A DNA stretch of 64,000 nucleotides from Coriobacteriaceae bacterium (GTDB taxonomy: Bacteria; Actinomycetota; Coriobacteriia; Coriobacteriales; Atopobiaceae), in the NCBI GenBank assembly GCA_003862195.1, contig QOUO01000005.1, positions 1 to 64,000 on the forward strand, given 5' to 3'. Below, piece after piece: positions 41,856-51,329 of the stretch (position 1 is the stretch's first letter; each line of letters starts with the position of its first letter). The notes under the pieces were generated by a model. That model made no database searches. It saw nothing but the letters and a program-made list of their open reading frames with translations, and was not told where the DNA came from. Both the position numbers and the translations under genes were made by a program.

Positions 41856-42530
41856 CTAGAGCTTGAAGAGGTAGCCGACGCCGCGCACCGTGACGATGTG
41901 CGAGGCGACCTGAGGGCCCACCTTGGAGCGGACGCGCCTGATGTGCACGTCGACCGTGCGCGTGCCGCCGCAGTACTCGAAGCCCCAGACGCGGTGCAGC
42001 AGCGTCTCGCGCGAGTAGGCGCGGGAGGGGTGCGTCGCCAAAAACGAGAGGAGCGAGTACTCCATGAGCGTGAGGTCGACGGGCTCGTCGTCGATGTAGA
42101 CCTGGTAGGTGGCCAGGTTGATGGTCATGTTGTCCACGGTCACGATGTCCGCGGGGGCGCTCTCCTCGCCCGGCCACAGCAGCAGCGCGCAGCGCACCTC
42201 GAACTCCGCCTCGCCCGCGGAGGAGAGGATGAAGTCGTTGCGGCCCTGCGCGGGCATGTGCAGCGAGCTGAGCTTGCTCTCGTCCTGGATGATCAGCGTG
42301 GGAATGAAGCCGTTGTCGGAGACGTAGGAGTCCACAGCGTTGAGCGTATCCTGCTCCAGCCCGTTGGAGTCCAGTACTACGAGGTCAAACTCGTGTCCGG
42401 ACGAAATCGCCTGGGAGAAGGTCTCGGGCGTCGTGGGCAGAATGGAAACGTCGAGGGCATGCTTGAGTTCGCGCATGCGGTCGATGTAACGTGAGGTCTT
42501 TGCGACCAGCAGGATGTTCTTGTGGTGCAT
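41856..42530 (-). CDS. OmpR-type winged-helix response-regulator-like protein with degenerate receiver
   Basis: C-terminal LTLMEYSLLSFLATHPSRAYSRETLLHRVWGFEYCGGTRTVDVHIRRVRSKVG...VRGVGYLF. The receiver lacks the acidic pair (ILLVAKTS) and conserved Lys. Confidence 0.88.
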   Translation of the reverse strand: MHHKNILLVAKTSRYIDRMRELKHALDVSILPTTPETFSQAISSGHEFDLVVLDSNGLEQDTLNAVDSYVSDNGFIPTLIIQDESKLSSLHMPAQGRNDFILSSAGEAEFEVRCALLLWPGEESAPADIVTVDNMTINLATYQVYIDDEPVDLTLMEYSLLSFLATHPSRAYSRETLLHRVWGFEYCGGTRTVDVHIRRVRSKVGPQVASHIVTVRGVGYLFKL

Positions 42531-42560
42531 CCATGACCTCCAACCTTGGTACGCTCCTGC

Positions 42561-42592
42561 AAAAACCGGGGATGCCCAAGGGCATCCCCGGT
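42561..42592 (-). terminator. rho-independent terminator
   Basis: Perfect ACCGGGGATGCCC-TT-GGGCATCCCCGGT followed by TTTTT on the minus strand. Confidence 0.85.
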
Positions 42593-42684
42593 AAGGTTAG
42601 CATAAATCTTTGGCACGTTTGCAACCGCATGCAATGTCAAAGCAGAAAACAGGCTTTTGGACAAAGCATAACGGGTTATCGCCA

Positions 42685-43548
42685 CTAGCGAATGTGGCCC
42701 AGGAACTCCTTGGTGCGCTGCGCCTTGGGGTGGTCGAACACCTCGCTGGGCAGGCCCTGCTCCACCACGACGCCGCCCTCCATGAAGACGACCCTGTCCG
42801 CGACGTCGCGGGCGAAGTCCATCTCGTGCGTGACGACGATCATGGTCATGCCGCTGTGCAGCGCCAGGTCGCGCATGACGTTGAGGACGTCGCGCACGAG
42901 CTCGGGGTCGAGGGCGGACGTTGGCTCGTCGAACAGGATGACCTTGGGGTGCATGGCCACCGCACGGGCGATGGCGACGCGCTGCTGCTGGCCGCCGGAG
43001 AGCTGGGGCGGCTTGTAGTCCGCGCGGTCGGCCAGGCCGACGGCCTTGAGCTGCTTGAGCGCCTCGACGCGCGCCTCCTCCTTGGGCTTCTTGAGGACCT
43101 TGACCTGGCCCACCATGACGTTCTCGAGCGCGGTCATGTGCGGGAAGAGGTTGAACCCCTGGAACACCATGCCCAGGTCGCGGCGGAGCTTGTTGACGTC
43201 GGTCTTCTTGCTACCGGTAATCTCCTGGTCCTCGATCAGGATGTGGCCCGCGGTGGGCGTCTCGAGCATGTTGATGCAGCGAAGCATCGTGGACTTGCCG
43301 GATCCGGACGGGCCCAGCACGACGACGATCTCGCCGTTCCAGACGTCGAGGTTGACGTCACGCAGGACGGGCGTGTCCGTGAACGTCTTGTTGAGGTGCT
43401 CGATGCGGACGATGGGGTGCTCGCCCGGCTTGAAGGTGTGCTTGGTGAGGCCCTGGTCGTGCTCGTAGGCCTTGCGCGCGGCCTCCTCCGCGTCCATCGC
43501 GGGAGGTACCTCGAGCTCCTTGGCTCCAGACTTCATGAATGACTTCAT
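42685..43548 (-). CDS. amino-acid ABC transporter ATP-binding protein (GlnQ-like)
   Basis: [52 protein letters not shown]. Confidence 0.95.
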   Translation of the reverse strand: MKSFMKSGAKELEVPPAMDAEEAARKAYEHDQGLTKHTFKPGEHPIVRIEHLNKTFTDTPVLRDVNLDVWNGEIVVVLGPSGSGKSTMLRCINMLETPTAGHILIEDQEITGSKKTDVNKLRRDLGMVFQGFNLFPHMTALENVMVGQVKVLKKPKEEARVEALKQLKAVGLADRADYKPPQLSGGQQQRVAIARAVAMHPKVILFDEPTSALDPELVRDVLNVMRDLALHSGMTMIVVTHEMDFARDVADRVVFMEGGVVVEQGLPSEVFDHPKAQRTKEFLGHIR

Positions 43549-43551
43549 CTG

Positions 43552-45759
43552 CTAGGCCTCCTGACTTGCGTGGGAGCGGAACGGTGCGGCGAGCGCCTCG
43601 AACGCGCTGGTGTCCTTGGGCTCGGCGTCCTGCTCGGCGGACTCGCCCTTCTCGCCCTCGGCTGCCTCGACGCGCTTGGCGGCACGGCCGCGCGGCCTGG
43701 GGCCAACGCCGTTCTCGGCGTCCGCGAGGTGCTTCTCGACGATGCTGACGACCTTGATGAGCGGCAGGGTGACGATCAGATAGTAGATGGCGGCGGCCAT
43801 GTACGGCGTAATGTTGCCGGTGGTGGTGGTGAGGTTCTTCGAGAACATCATGAGCTCCATGACGCCGACGGAGGAGAGGAGCGAGGTGTCCTTGTAGGAC
43901 GTGATGAAGTCGCTCGTGACGGTGGGGATGACGCGACGGACCATCTGCGGCAGGATGACGGTGAACATGGTCTGTGCCCTGTTCATGCCGAGGGACGCCG
44001 CGGCCTCGTACTGGCCATTGGGGATCGAGAGGATGCCCGCGCGGTAGATCTCTGCCTGGTAGGCGGAGGAGTTGATGGCCATCACAATGACGCCCAGGAC
44101 GTTGTTGTCGATGTTGATGCCAATCATCGGCAGGCCGAAGAACATGATGTAGATCTGCAGGAAGAGCGGCGTGCCGCGCAGGAGGTTGATGTAGATGGAC
44201 GCCAGGCCGCGCAGGACCTTGAAGCGCGAGATCTTCATCATGGCGAACAGCAGGCCGAGCGCGATGGCGAACGGGTACGAGATGACCACGATGAGCAGGC
44301 AGAGCACCCAGCCGCCGAAGAGCGAGACGAAAGAGGTCACGAGGAGCTGCGGCTTGAAGAACATGTTGAGGAAGGGCACGGAGTTCCAGGCGGTGACCCA
44401 GGGCTGGCCGTCAAGCCACATGACGATCTGCTGCACCGGGGTGTTGGAGATGGTCTTGATCTTCGCGGACGCGGGAAGCGTGCCCTTGACGCCAGCAGCG
44501 GTCGTGTAGCTGCCCGTGACCTGGTACTTGCCGCCCTGGTTAGGGAACTTCATGTCCGTGATCTCGAGCCTGAGGAGCGACCCGTTGGGAATTGGGCTCG
44601 CGAACTTGATCGTTACCGTGTTGCCCTTGGCCGTGGCCTTGCCGTCGATGTTGACGCGCGTGAGGCCCTTGAGCACGGTGACCTTGGTGGTGGACCCCTC
44701 GAACGAGGCGTCGCTCGGGAGCTTCAGGGTGACGGACGAGACGCCGTCCTCGACCTTGGTGGTGGCCTCCCACGTCAGGCGCGTGTTGATGCCGCCGATG
44801 ACGCGGTCGCCGCCGTCCTCGTTGGGACGTGCGGTCGCCTTGCTCACGACCACGGAGCCGGCGTCGCCGTTCGTCGTGGTCGAGGTGGCCGCGGCGCTCG
44901 CGGACTGCGCCTCGTAGTCGACGCCGAACCACTTCTTCTCGAACGTGGACAGGGTGCCATCCTTGCGCAGTTGCTTGAGTGCCTTGTTGAGGGCCTTCGT
45001 GAGCGCGGGGTTGTCCTTGCTGACGACGATGCCGTACTGCTCGCCGGTCGCGATTTCCTTCGCGACGGAGAGGCTCGTGTAGGAGTTCTTCACCTCGTAC
45101 TGCATGACGGGCAGGTCCGCGACGGCCGCGTTGTACAGGCCGGTCGAGACGCCGGACAGGGCCGAGATTGGGTCGTCAAGCGCCACGACCTTGGCATTGG
45201 GCAGGTTCTCCTCTACCCAGGACTCGCCCGTGGTGCCGGACTGCACGGCAACCGTCACGCCCGACTTGTTGAGGACGTTCACGTCGGACCCGACCGAGGA
45301 TGCCGTGGCCTTGCTGGTCACGATGCCCTGGTTGGAGTCGATGTAGGCGTCCGTGAAGTCGATCTCCTTCTTGCGGTCGGCAGTGATCGTGAAGTTGGAG
45401 GCGCCGACGTCCGCCTTGCCGCCCTGCTTGACGGTGGGGATGATGGAGTCGAACTTCATCGGGTTCAGGTAGTTGACCGTGAGCCCGAGCTTCTTGGCGA
45501 GCGCGTCCATCAGCTCGACCTCGAAGCCCTTCTTGGTGGTGCCCTCCATGTAGTCGAACGGCGGGTTCGCCAGGTCTGACGCCACCGTGAGCTTGCCCTT
45601 GTGGACCAACTCGATCTTCTCGGATGCCTTCTTGCTCGTGCTCTTGCTAGACGAGCTCGACGACGAGCAGCCCGTGACGAACACGGTCAGCACCATCGCC
45701 AGCGACATTGCCATCACCAATGGCAGTGCACGCAATCGGACGCAGCTGTTTCTCTTCAT
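43552..45759 (-). CDS. fused substrate-binding protein + permease of amino-acid ABC transporter with inserted beta-rich domain
   Basis: Lipoprotein-like N-terminus (VFVTGCSS), SBP_bac_3 domain (FDYMEGTTKKGFEVELMDALAKKLG), permease EAA region (INLLRGTPLFLQIYIMFFGLPMIG). Confidence 0.9.
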   Translation of the reverse strand: MKRNSCVRLRALPLVMAMSLAMVLTVFVTGCSSSSSSSKSTSKKASEKIELVHKGKLTVASDLANPPFDYMEGTTKKGFEVELMDALAKKLGLTVNYLNPMKFDSIIPTVKQGGKADVGASNFTITADRKKEIDFTDAYIDSNQGIVTSKATASSVGSDVNVLNKSGVTVAVQSGTTGESWVEENLPNAKVVALDDPISALSGVSTGLYNAAVADLPVMQYEVKNSYTSLSVAKEIATGEQYGIVVSKDNPALTKALNKALKQLRKDGTLSTFEKKWFGVDYEAQSASAAATSTTTNGDAGSVVVSKATARPNEDGGDRVIGGINTRLTWEATTKVEDGVSSVTLKLPSDASFEGSTTKVTVLKGLTRVNIDGKATAKGNTVTIKFASPIPNGSLLRLEITDMKFPNQGGKYQVTGSYTTAAGVKGTLPASAKIKTISNTPVQQIVMWLDGQPWVTAWNSVPFLNMFFKPQLLVTSFVSLFGGWVLCLLIVVISYPFAIALGLLFAMMKISRFKVLRGLASIYINLLRGTPLFLQIYIMFFGLPMIGINIDNNVLGVIVMAINSSAYQAEIYRAGILSIPNGQYEAAASLGMNRAQTMFTVILPQMVRRVIPTVTSDFITSYKDTSLLSSVGVMELMMFSKNLTTTTGNITPYMAAAIYYLIVTLPLIKVVSIVEKHLADAENGVGPRPRGRAAKRVEAAEGEKGESAEQDAEPKDTSAFEALAAPFRSHASQEA

Positions 45760-45997
45760 TCCAGTCTCCCCTTCAACTCGCGCTGAAGTCCCCTACTTGC
45801 AGCCGTGCAATACGGCGGACGGCCAGACGAGCTGGCCGGCTCGACCGCGGACGCAGTTCGCTTGAAAGCCCCCTGCGAATGTCCCCAATGGTATATGAAA
45901 CGTGATTATTGTTCCCATCCATATATCACTTTTTCGGTTATCGAAATCGAATGGTCAAAAATCGCGTTCGTGTTCGAAACCGTACACCACCAAATAT

Positions 45998-46033
45998 GAG
46001 GGCGACCGTCCCATTATGTGGACGGTCGCCCTC
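45998..46033. terminator. perfect-stem hairpin terminator
   Basis: GAGGGCGACCGTCC-CATTATGT-GGACGGTCGCCCTC. Confidence 0.8.
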
Positions 46034-46111
46034 AATCCGTAGGCAGGTCATGTTTCAGTAACCCACCCTTTATACTATCGGCCACGCGCTATTAACAATC
46101 ACCCCGCGGGG

Positions 46112-46120
46112 GAGAAGGAC
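46112..46120 (+). repeat. dispersed GAGAAGRAC border motif
   Basis: CCGCGGGGGAGAAGGACGCGGCGCC, 20 bp beyond the glnA stop. Confidence 0.78.
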
Positions 46121-46139
46121 GCGGCGCCTCAGCCGACGC

Positions 46140-47477
46140 CTACACGCCGGCGTAGTACTTCCTGCGCTCCCACTCCGTGACGGTGGAGCAGTACTCGTCC
46201 CACTCTTTTCTCTTCTCCTCCGCATAGAAGTCCGTGATGTGGTCGCCCAGCACCTCGCGCACGAAGCTGCTCCCCTCAAAGCGCTCGATGGCCTCGCCAA
46301 GGTCGCGCGGCAGGCGCTCGATGCCAGCCGCCTGGCGCTCGGACTCGCTCATCGCGGCGGGGTCCGTCATCGCCTCGGGCGGAAGCTCGAGACCCTCCTC
46401 GATGCCGCGGATGCCGGCGGCGAGCGTCAGCGCGATGGTGAGGTACGGGTTTGCCGTGGGATCCGGGTTCCTGAGCTCCACGCGCGTGGACTGGTGCTTG
46501 CCCGGCTTGTGCGTGGGGATGCGCACGAGCGCGGTACGGTTCTTGCGACCCCACGTGGTGTAGATGGGAACCTCCCCGTTGGGCACGAGGCGCTTGTACG
46601 AGTTGACGGTGGGGTTGGAGACGAGCAGGCTATCGGGAGCGTACTTCAGGAGTCCGGCCACGTAGTGCTGCGCGAGCTCGCTCAGGTGGGCGTCGTTCTG
46701 GGTCTTGGGCGCCCAGAACAGGTTGTTGCCCTCGTGGTCGAAGAGCGACTCGTACAGGAACATGCCGGAGCCCAGGTAGCCGTTGAGCGGCTTGGGCATG
46801 AACGAGGCAAAGAGCCCGTTCTGGTGGGCCTCCTGCCTGATGACCACGCGTGCGGTCATGATGTTGTCAGCGCAGCTCCTGGCCTCGGTGTAGCGCAGCT
46901 CCACCGTGTTCTGCGACGGCGCCGTGGCGTGGAACGAGTACGCCACGGGGATGGACATGCGCTCGAGCATGAGCGTGGTCGAGCGACGGAGGTCAGTCGC
47001 CACGTCGGACGTCGTGAGCTCGAAGTAGCCGCCGTTGTCCTGCGGGATGGGGTCCTTGTCGTTTCCAAAGTAGAAGTACTCGATGCGCGGCCCCACGTTG
47101 AGCACGTAGCCCTTGGCGTCCGCCATGCGGAACACGCGCTCCAGGCAGGAGCGGGAGTCGCCCTCAAACGGCTCGCGCGACGGCGTCTTGATGTCGCAGA
47201 ACACGCGCGCGACGCCGTGCTGCTCCGGCCTCCAGGGCAGGATCTGGAACGTCGTGGGGTCGGGGAACGCCAGCATGTCCGACTCCTCGGAGGACACAAA
47301 GCCCTCCACGGACGAGCCGTCGAAGCCGATACCCTCCTCGAAGGCCTCCTCCAGGTCCTCGGACGATATGGCAAAGGACTTCAGCCTGCCAAGGACGTCG
47401 GTAAACCAGAGGCGGACAAAGCGAATGTCGCGCTTCTCCACCGTCCTGAGCACAAAGTCGACATTCCTATCACTCAT
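46140..47477 (-). CDS. glnA: glutamine synthetase type I
   Basis: GIGFDGSSVEGF, SFHATAPSQNTVELRY, MFLYESLF, VELRNPDPTANPYLTIALTLAAG. Confidence 0.96.
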   Translation of the reverse strand: MSDRNVDFVLRTVEKRDIRFVRLWFTDVLGRLKSFAISSEDLEEAFEEGIGFDGSSVEGFVSSEESDMLAFPDPTTFQILPWRPEQHGVARVFCDIKTPSREPFEGDSRSCLERVFRMADAKGYVLNVGPRIEYFYFGNDKDPIPQDNGGYFELTTSDVATDLRRSTTLMLERMSIPVAYSFHATAPSQNTVELRYTEARSCADNIMTARVVIRQEAHQNGLFASFMPKPLNGYLGSGMFLYESLFDHEGNNLFWAPKTQNDAHLSELAQHYVAGLLKYAPDSLLVSNPTVNSYKRLVPNGEVPIYTTWGRKNRTALVRIPTHKPGKHQSTRVELRNPDPTANPYLTIALTLAAGIRGIEEGLELPPEAMTDPAAMSESERQAAGIERLPRDLGEAIERFEGSSFVREVLGDHITDFYAEEKRKEWDEYCSTVTEWERRKYYAGV

Positions 47478-47671
47478 GCCAGATCCTTCCGTAGTGCGTA
47501 CGGGCACACGCCGAGCAGTCAGTCATACCAGTTGCACCTTGGCACATGCAGATTACGCGTCTGTTACCAAGGGGCATTGGGTCTGCGAGACGCGGCCTCC
47601 ACAAGGCAAGCGGTCGCCTCCGGAGCCCCGTCGCGCAAACGTTCAAATCTTAATACAAATGGACCGCGGGC

Positions 47672-47680
47672 GAGAAGGAC
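47672..47680 (+). repeat. dispersed GAGAAGRAC border motif
   Basis: CCGCGGGCGAGAAGGACGGCTCC, 9 bp from the stop of the 47689 gene. Confidence 0.8.
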
Positions 47681-47688
47681 GGCTCCCC

Positions 47689-47898
47689 CTACTTGCGCTT
47701 CCCTGCAGACGAGAGCGCGGCATCCGCCTTGGCGACCATGTCCTTCGCGACGGGGCACGTCTTGGCGCCACCTGCATGCGCGGGGCAGGTTGCCTCCTGC
47801 GCGCAGCTCGAGCAGCTGCCGCCGCCCTTGGCCAGGCTCCTCACGCACAGCACGAACGCCACGGCGATCGCGGCGACGATGACGAGGTCCAGCAGCAT
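47689..47898 (-). CDS. small FeoB-associated-type Cys-rich membrane protein
   Basis: MLLDLVIVAAIAVAFVLCVRSLAKGGGSCSSCAQEATCPAHAGG. GGAGG RBS. Confidence 0.75.
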   Translation of the reverse strand: MLLDLVIVAAIAVAFVLCVRSLAKGGGSCSSCAQEATCPAHAGGAKTCPVAKDMVAKADAALSSAGKRK

Positions 47899-47947
47899 TT
47901 GTACCTCCTTCACGCCCGTGCGGTCGAGCCGCTCGGACGAAGTATTT

Positions 47948-47963
47948 GTTAGCCTGGTATAAC
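47948..47963. promoter_or_regulatory. metal-regulator operator candidate
   Basis: GTTAGCCTGGTATAAC upstream of the 47898 start. Confidence 0.4.
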
Positions 47964-48000
47964 TATACCCACATCCGCGCCGCATCCCACGTGGAATCCG

Positions 48001-48163
48001 GTGCGGGGCGGCCTCTACTCCCCCCCCTCACGCCTCGACCACCGCACAAAGATGCCCCGCCGACGAAGGAAGGGGGTCGTCGGCGGGGCTGGGACCCAGT
48101 CTTGCGGGGAGAGGATCCGCATCCCGGGTAGAGGTAAGCGATGTGTTAGCGGGGGTTCCCGCT
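48001..48163. other. highly structured intergenic region, ncRNA/leader candidate
   Basis: GTGCGG/CCGCAC, 13-bp GCCCCGCCGACGA/TCGTCGGCGGGGC, TGCGG/CCGCA and AGCGGG/CCCGCT stems plus long-range CCTCTAC (48012)/GTAGAGG (48128). Confidence 0.35.
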
Positions 48164-48356
48164 TGACGAGTACATGGTATCCGACGGAGCGTCAAAAGTA
48201 AAGCGCGGTTAACTCTACTTCCGTCATCACACGTTCGTCACAATCCACATTTACATCGCGCACTATACGATTGCGTGCTATAGTTATGGCCAACGGGAGG
48301 GGCCCTACCCCCACCCACACGCGACGTGCACTCACATATATGTAAGGAGACCGCAC

Positions 48357-48899
48357 ATGAGCTACTTCGACTACACCGTGACCAAGCAGGACGGCACCAC
48401 CACGAGCCTCGACGCCTACAGGGGCAAGGTCCTTCTCATCGTAAACACCGCCACCGGCTGCGGCTTCACCCCCCAGTACGACGACCTCGAGCGCATCTAC
48501 GCAAAGTACCGCGACCGCGGCTTCGAGATCCTGGACTTCCCCTGCAACCAGTTTGCCGGCCAGGCGCCCGAGTCCGACGACGAGATCCACCAGTTCTGCA
48601 CCATGAAGTTCGGCACGGAGTTCCCCCAGTTCAAGAAGATCGAGGTCAACGGCGACGGCGCCGACCCCCTGTTCAGGGATCTCGCGACCGAAAGGCCGTT
48701 CCAGGGCTTTGGCAAGGGCGTCAAGGCGCTCGCCCTCAAGAAGTTCGCGGACGCAAACAACAGGAAGTTTGGCGACAAGGCCTACATCATGTGGAACTTC
48801 ACCAAGTTCCTCGTGGACCGCGACGGCAACCTCCAGGCCCGCTTCGAGCCCACGGTCGACATGGCAGAGGTCGAGAAGGCCATCGCAGCCCAGCTGTAG
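48357..48899 (+). CDS. glutathione peroxidase family (Cys type)
   Basis: KVLLIVNTATGCGFTPQYDDLERIYAKY, ILDFPCNQFAGQAP, IMWNFTKFLVDRDG. Confidence 0.93.
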   Translation: MSYFDYTVTKQDGTTTSLDAYRGKVLLIVNTATGCGFTPQYDDLERIYAKYRDRGFEILDFPCNQFAGQAPESDDEIHQFCTMKFGTEFPQFKKIEVNGDGADPLFRDLATERPFQGFGKGVKALALKKFADANNRKFGDKAYIMWNFTKFLVDRDGNLQARFEPTVDMAEVEKAIAAQL

Positions 48900-49021
48900 C
48901 CTTTGCGAAGGCGCGGCAATCCCCCACGCCGCGCACTAGACTGGGCTCGAGTCACACACACCGGGAGGCGGTCGCACACCATGGCGGCCGCCTCCCCTCA
49001 TGAGAAAAGACGTGCATTCAT

Positions 49022-50188
49022 ATGACAGCGCAGGAAGAGAAGAACGTGACGCAGGACAGGGGCATGGCCTCGGGCTCGCCGCGCGAGGCGACCATCGTGC
49101 GCACGAGCGTGCTCGGGATCGCGGCGAACGTCCTTCTCGCCGCATTCAAGGCGGCCGTCGGCATCGCGACACGCTCCGTCGCCGTGACGATGGACGCGGT
49201 CAACAACCTCTCGGACGCCATGAGCTCCGTCATCACCATCGTGGGGACCAAGCTCGCGACCAAGCGGCCCGACAAGCGCCACCCCCTGGGCTACGGGCGC
49301 GTCGAGTACCTCTCGTCCACCGTCATCTCGGTCCTCGTGCTGTACGCCGGCGTCACGTCGCTCGTGGAGTCCGTCAAGGGCATCGCCTTCCCGCAGACGC
49401 CCGACTACACGCCCGTCTCGCTCGTGATCATCGCGGCGGCCGTCGTGGTCAAGCTCCTGCTGGGCCGCCACGTCAAGGCGACGGGCGAGCGCGTCGACTC
49501 CGACTCTCTGGTGGCCTCCGGCGCGGACGCGCTGTTCGACGCGGTGCTGTCGCTCTCCACGCTGGCCGCGGCGCTGGTCTTCATCGGCACGGGCGTCGCG
49601 ATCGAGGCCTGGGTGGGCGCTGCGATATCGGTCGTGATCGTCAAGTCCGGCCTCGAGATGCTGGGCTCCACCCTCAGCCAGATCCTGGGCGAGCGCCCGG
49701 ACGAGGACATCACGGCCAAGGTCAAGGGCATAGTCGAGGCAGACCCCGACGCCCACGGCGCCTACGACCTTCTCCTCCACTCCTACGGCCCCGAGCACCT
49801 GGTGGGCTCCGTCCACACAGAGGTGCCCGACACCATGACCGCCGCGCAGATCGACCAGATGACCCGCCGCATCCAGCGTGGCGTGTACCAGGCCACGCAG
49901 GGCCGCGTGCTCATGGCGGCCGTGGGAATCTACTCGCGCAACACCGCGGACGACGCGGCGGCCGCGCTGCGCAGCGACGTCACGCGCATGGTCATGTCGC
50001 ACGACGGCGTGCTCCAGATGCACGGCTTCTACCTGGACGAGAAGAGCCACTCCCTCCACTTTGACGTGGTGCTGGACTTTGCCCTGCCCGACCGCGAGGC
50101 GCTGTACCACCAGATCGTGGACGAGGTCCGCGCGGCGCACCCCGAGCTCACGGTGAGCGTCACGCTCGACGCGGACGTGGCCGACTAG
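49022..50188 (+). CDS. cation diffusion facilitator family transporter
   Basis: SVAVTMDAVNNLSDAMSSVITIVGTKLATKRPDKRHPLGYGRVEYL. Confidence 0.92.
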   Translation: MTAQEEKNVTQDRGMASGSPREATIVRTSVLGIAANVLLAAFKAAVGIATRSVAVTMDAVNNLSDAMSSVITIVGTKLATKRPDKRHPLGYGRVEYLSSTVISVLVLYAGVTSLVESVKGIAFPQTPDYTPVSLVIIAAAVVVKLLLGRHVKATGERVDSDSLVASGADALFDAVLSLSTLAAALVFIGTGVAIEAWVGAAISVVIVKSGLEMLGSTLSQILGERPDEDITAKVKGIVEADPDAHGAYDLLLHSYGPEHLVGSVHTEVPDTMTAAQIDQMTRRIQRGVYQATQGRVLMAAVGIYSRNTADDAAAALRSDVTRMVMSHDGVLQMHGFYLDEKSHSLHFDVVLDFALPDREALYHQIVDEVRAAHPELTVSVTLDADVAD

Positions 50189-50359
50189 CGGCGCCTCCGC
50201 CGGCTTCGAGCCTGCCCTGCGGCGCGGTTGCCCACGGATTGCCGTCCATTTGGGACGCGCGCGGACGCCGCAAACTTGATGCGCAAGCGCGCGTGCGCGT
50301 GCCTTAGAATGTAGGGAGTCAAGTGTTTGGCGCAAGCGTTTCTACAGAAAGGAACAGGC

Positions 50360-51121
50360 ATGGCAGAAGACACTATGAAGCTCGTCATCATCCGTCACGG
50401 TGAGTCGGAGTGGAACCTCAAGAACCTCTTCACCGGCTGGACCGACGTCGATCTGACGGACACCGGCCGCGCAGAGGCCGCAGCTGGCGGCAAGGCCCTC
50501 AAGGAGCAGGGCTACGACTTTGACGTCTGCTACACGTCGCTGCTCAAGCGCGCCATCCACACCCTCAACATCGTCCTGGACGAGATGGACCGCGCATGGC
50601 TGCCCGTCCACAAGACCTGGCGCCTCAACGAGCGTCACTACGGCGCGCTGCAGGGCCTGAACAAGGCCAAGGCCGCCGAGGAGCACGGCGAGGAGCAGGT
50701 CCTCATCTGGCGTCGCTCCTTCGACGTCCAGCCGCCCGCGCTCAAGCCCGGCGATCCCCGCGACCCGCACATCCAGGACCAGTTCCGCGACGTGCCGCAG
50801 GAGGACCTCCCCTACACCGAGTGCCTGAAGGACACCATCGCCCGTGCGTGGCCGTACTTTGAGCAGGAGATCAAGCCCCAGATGGAGGCCGGCAAGCGCG
50901 TGCTCATCGCGGCCCACGGCAACAGCCTGCGCGCCCTCGTGATGCAGCTCGAGCACCTCACCCCCGAGGAGATCCTCAAGGTCAACATCCCGACCGGCGT
51001 CCCCTGCTCCTACACCTTTGACAAGGACTGGAACATCCTCGACAAGCACTACATCGGCGATCCCGAGACGATCGAGAAGAAGATTAACGCCGTCGCCAAC
51101 CAGGGCAAGGCCAAGAAGTAG
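50360..51121 (+). CDS. gpmA: 2,3-bisphosphoglycerate-dependent phosphoglycerate mutase
   Basis: LVIIRHGESEWNLKNLFTGWTDVDLTDTGRAEA, RLNERHYGALQGLNKA, AAHGNSLRALVM. Confidence 0.97.
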   Translation: MAEDTMKLVIIRHGESEWNLKNLFTGWTDVDLTDTGRAEAAAGGKALKEQGYDFDVCYTSLLKRAIHTLNIVLDEMDRAWLPVHKTWRLNERHYGALQGLNKAKAAEEHGEEQVLIWRRSFDVQPPALKPGDPRDPHIQDQFRDVPQEDLPYTECLKDTIARAWPYFEQEIKPQMEAGKRVLIAAHGNSLRALVMQLEHLTPEEILKVNIPTGVPCSYTFDKDWNILDKHYIGDPETIEKKINAVANQGKAKK

Positions 51122-51145
51122 CCTCTTCCCCAAGGGATGACAGCG

Positions 51146-51181
51146 AGCCCCGCGTCGCACGCCGGCGCGGGGCTTCTTTTA
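51146..51181 (+). terminator. rho-independent terminator after gpmA
   Basis: AGCCCCGCG...GCGCGGGGCTTCTTTT. Confidence 0.85.
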
Positions 51182-51207
51182 TGGCCCGGCGGCGGGCACG
51201 GGGCCAC

Positions 51208-51216
51208 GTCCTTCTC
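51208..51216 (-). repeat. dispersed GAGAAGRAC border motif
   Basis: GGCGCGGGCGAGAAGGACGTGGCC on minus strand, just after the gpmA terminator. Confidence 0.8.
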
Positions 51217-51299
51217 GCCCGCGCCGCCATGGGTTCAGAAAAGTGAAAGAATACCCGTATACCGTGCGTGACCTTCCCACAAGTGGGTAGACAATTATT

Positions 51300-51315
51300 G
51301 TTAACTAAAGCTTAC
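51300..51315. promoter_or_regulatory. metal-regulator operator candidate
   Basis: GTTAACTAAAGCTTAC immediately before the mntH RBS. Confidence 0.5.
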
Positions 51316-51329
51316 TTTAGGAGTCACCT

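Noticed and set aside
43570-45579. 669-aa ORF antisense to the SBP-permease gene
   Set aside because: Same GC-bias artefact; sense-strand gene is clear.
48001-48163. 6C RNA or SRP RNA identity for the structured region
   Set aside because: The C-run and GAAGGAAG loop are superficially suggestive, but the paired C-loop hairpins of 6C RNA and the GGAAG/GCAGCC core of SRP RNA are not present.
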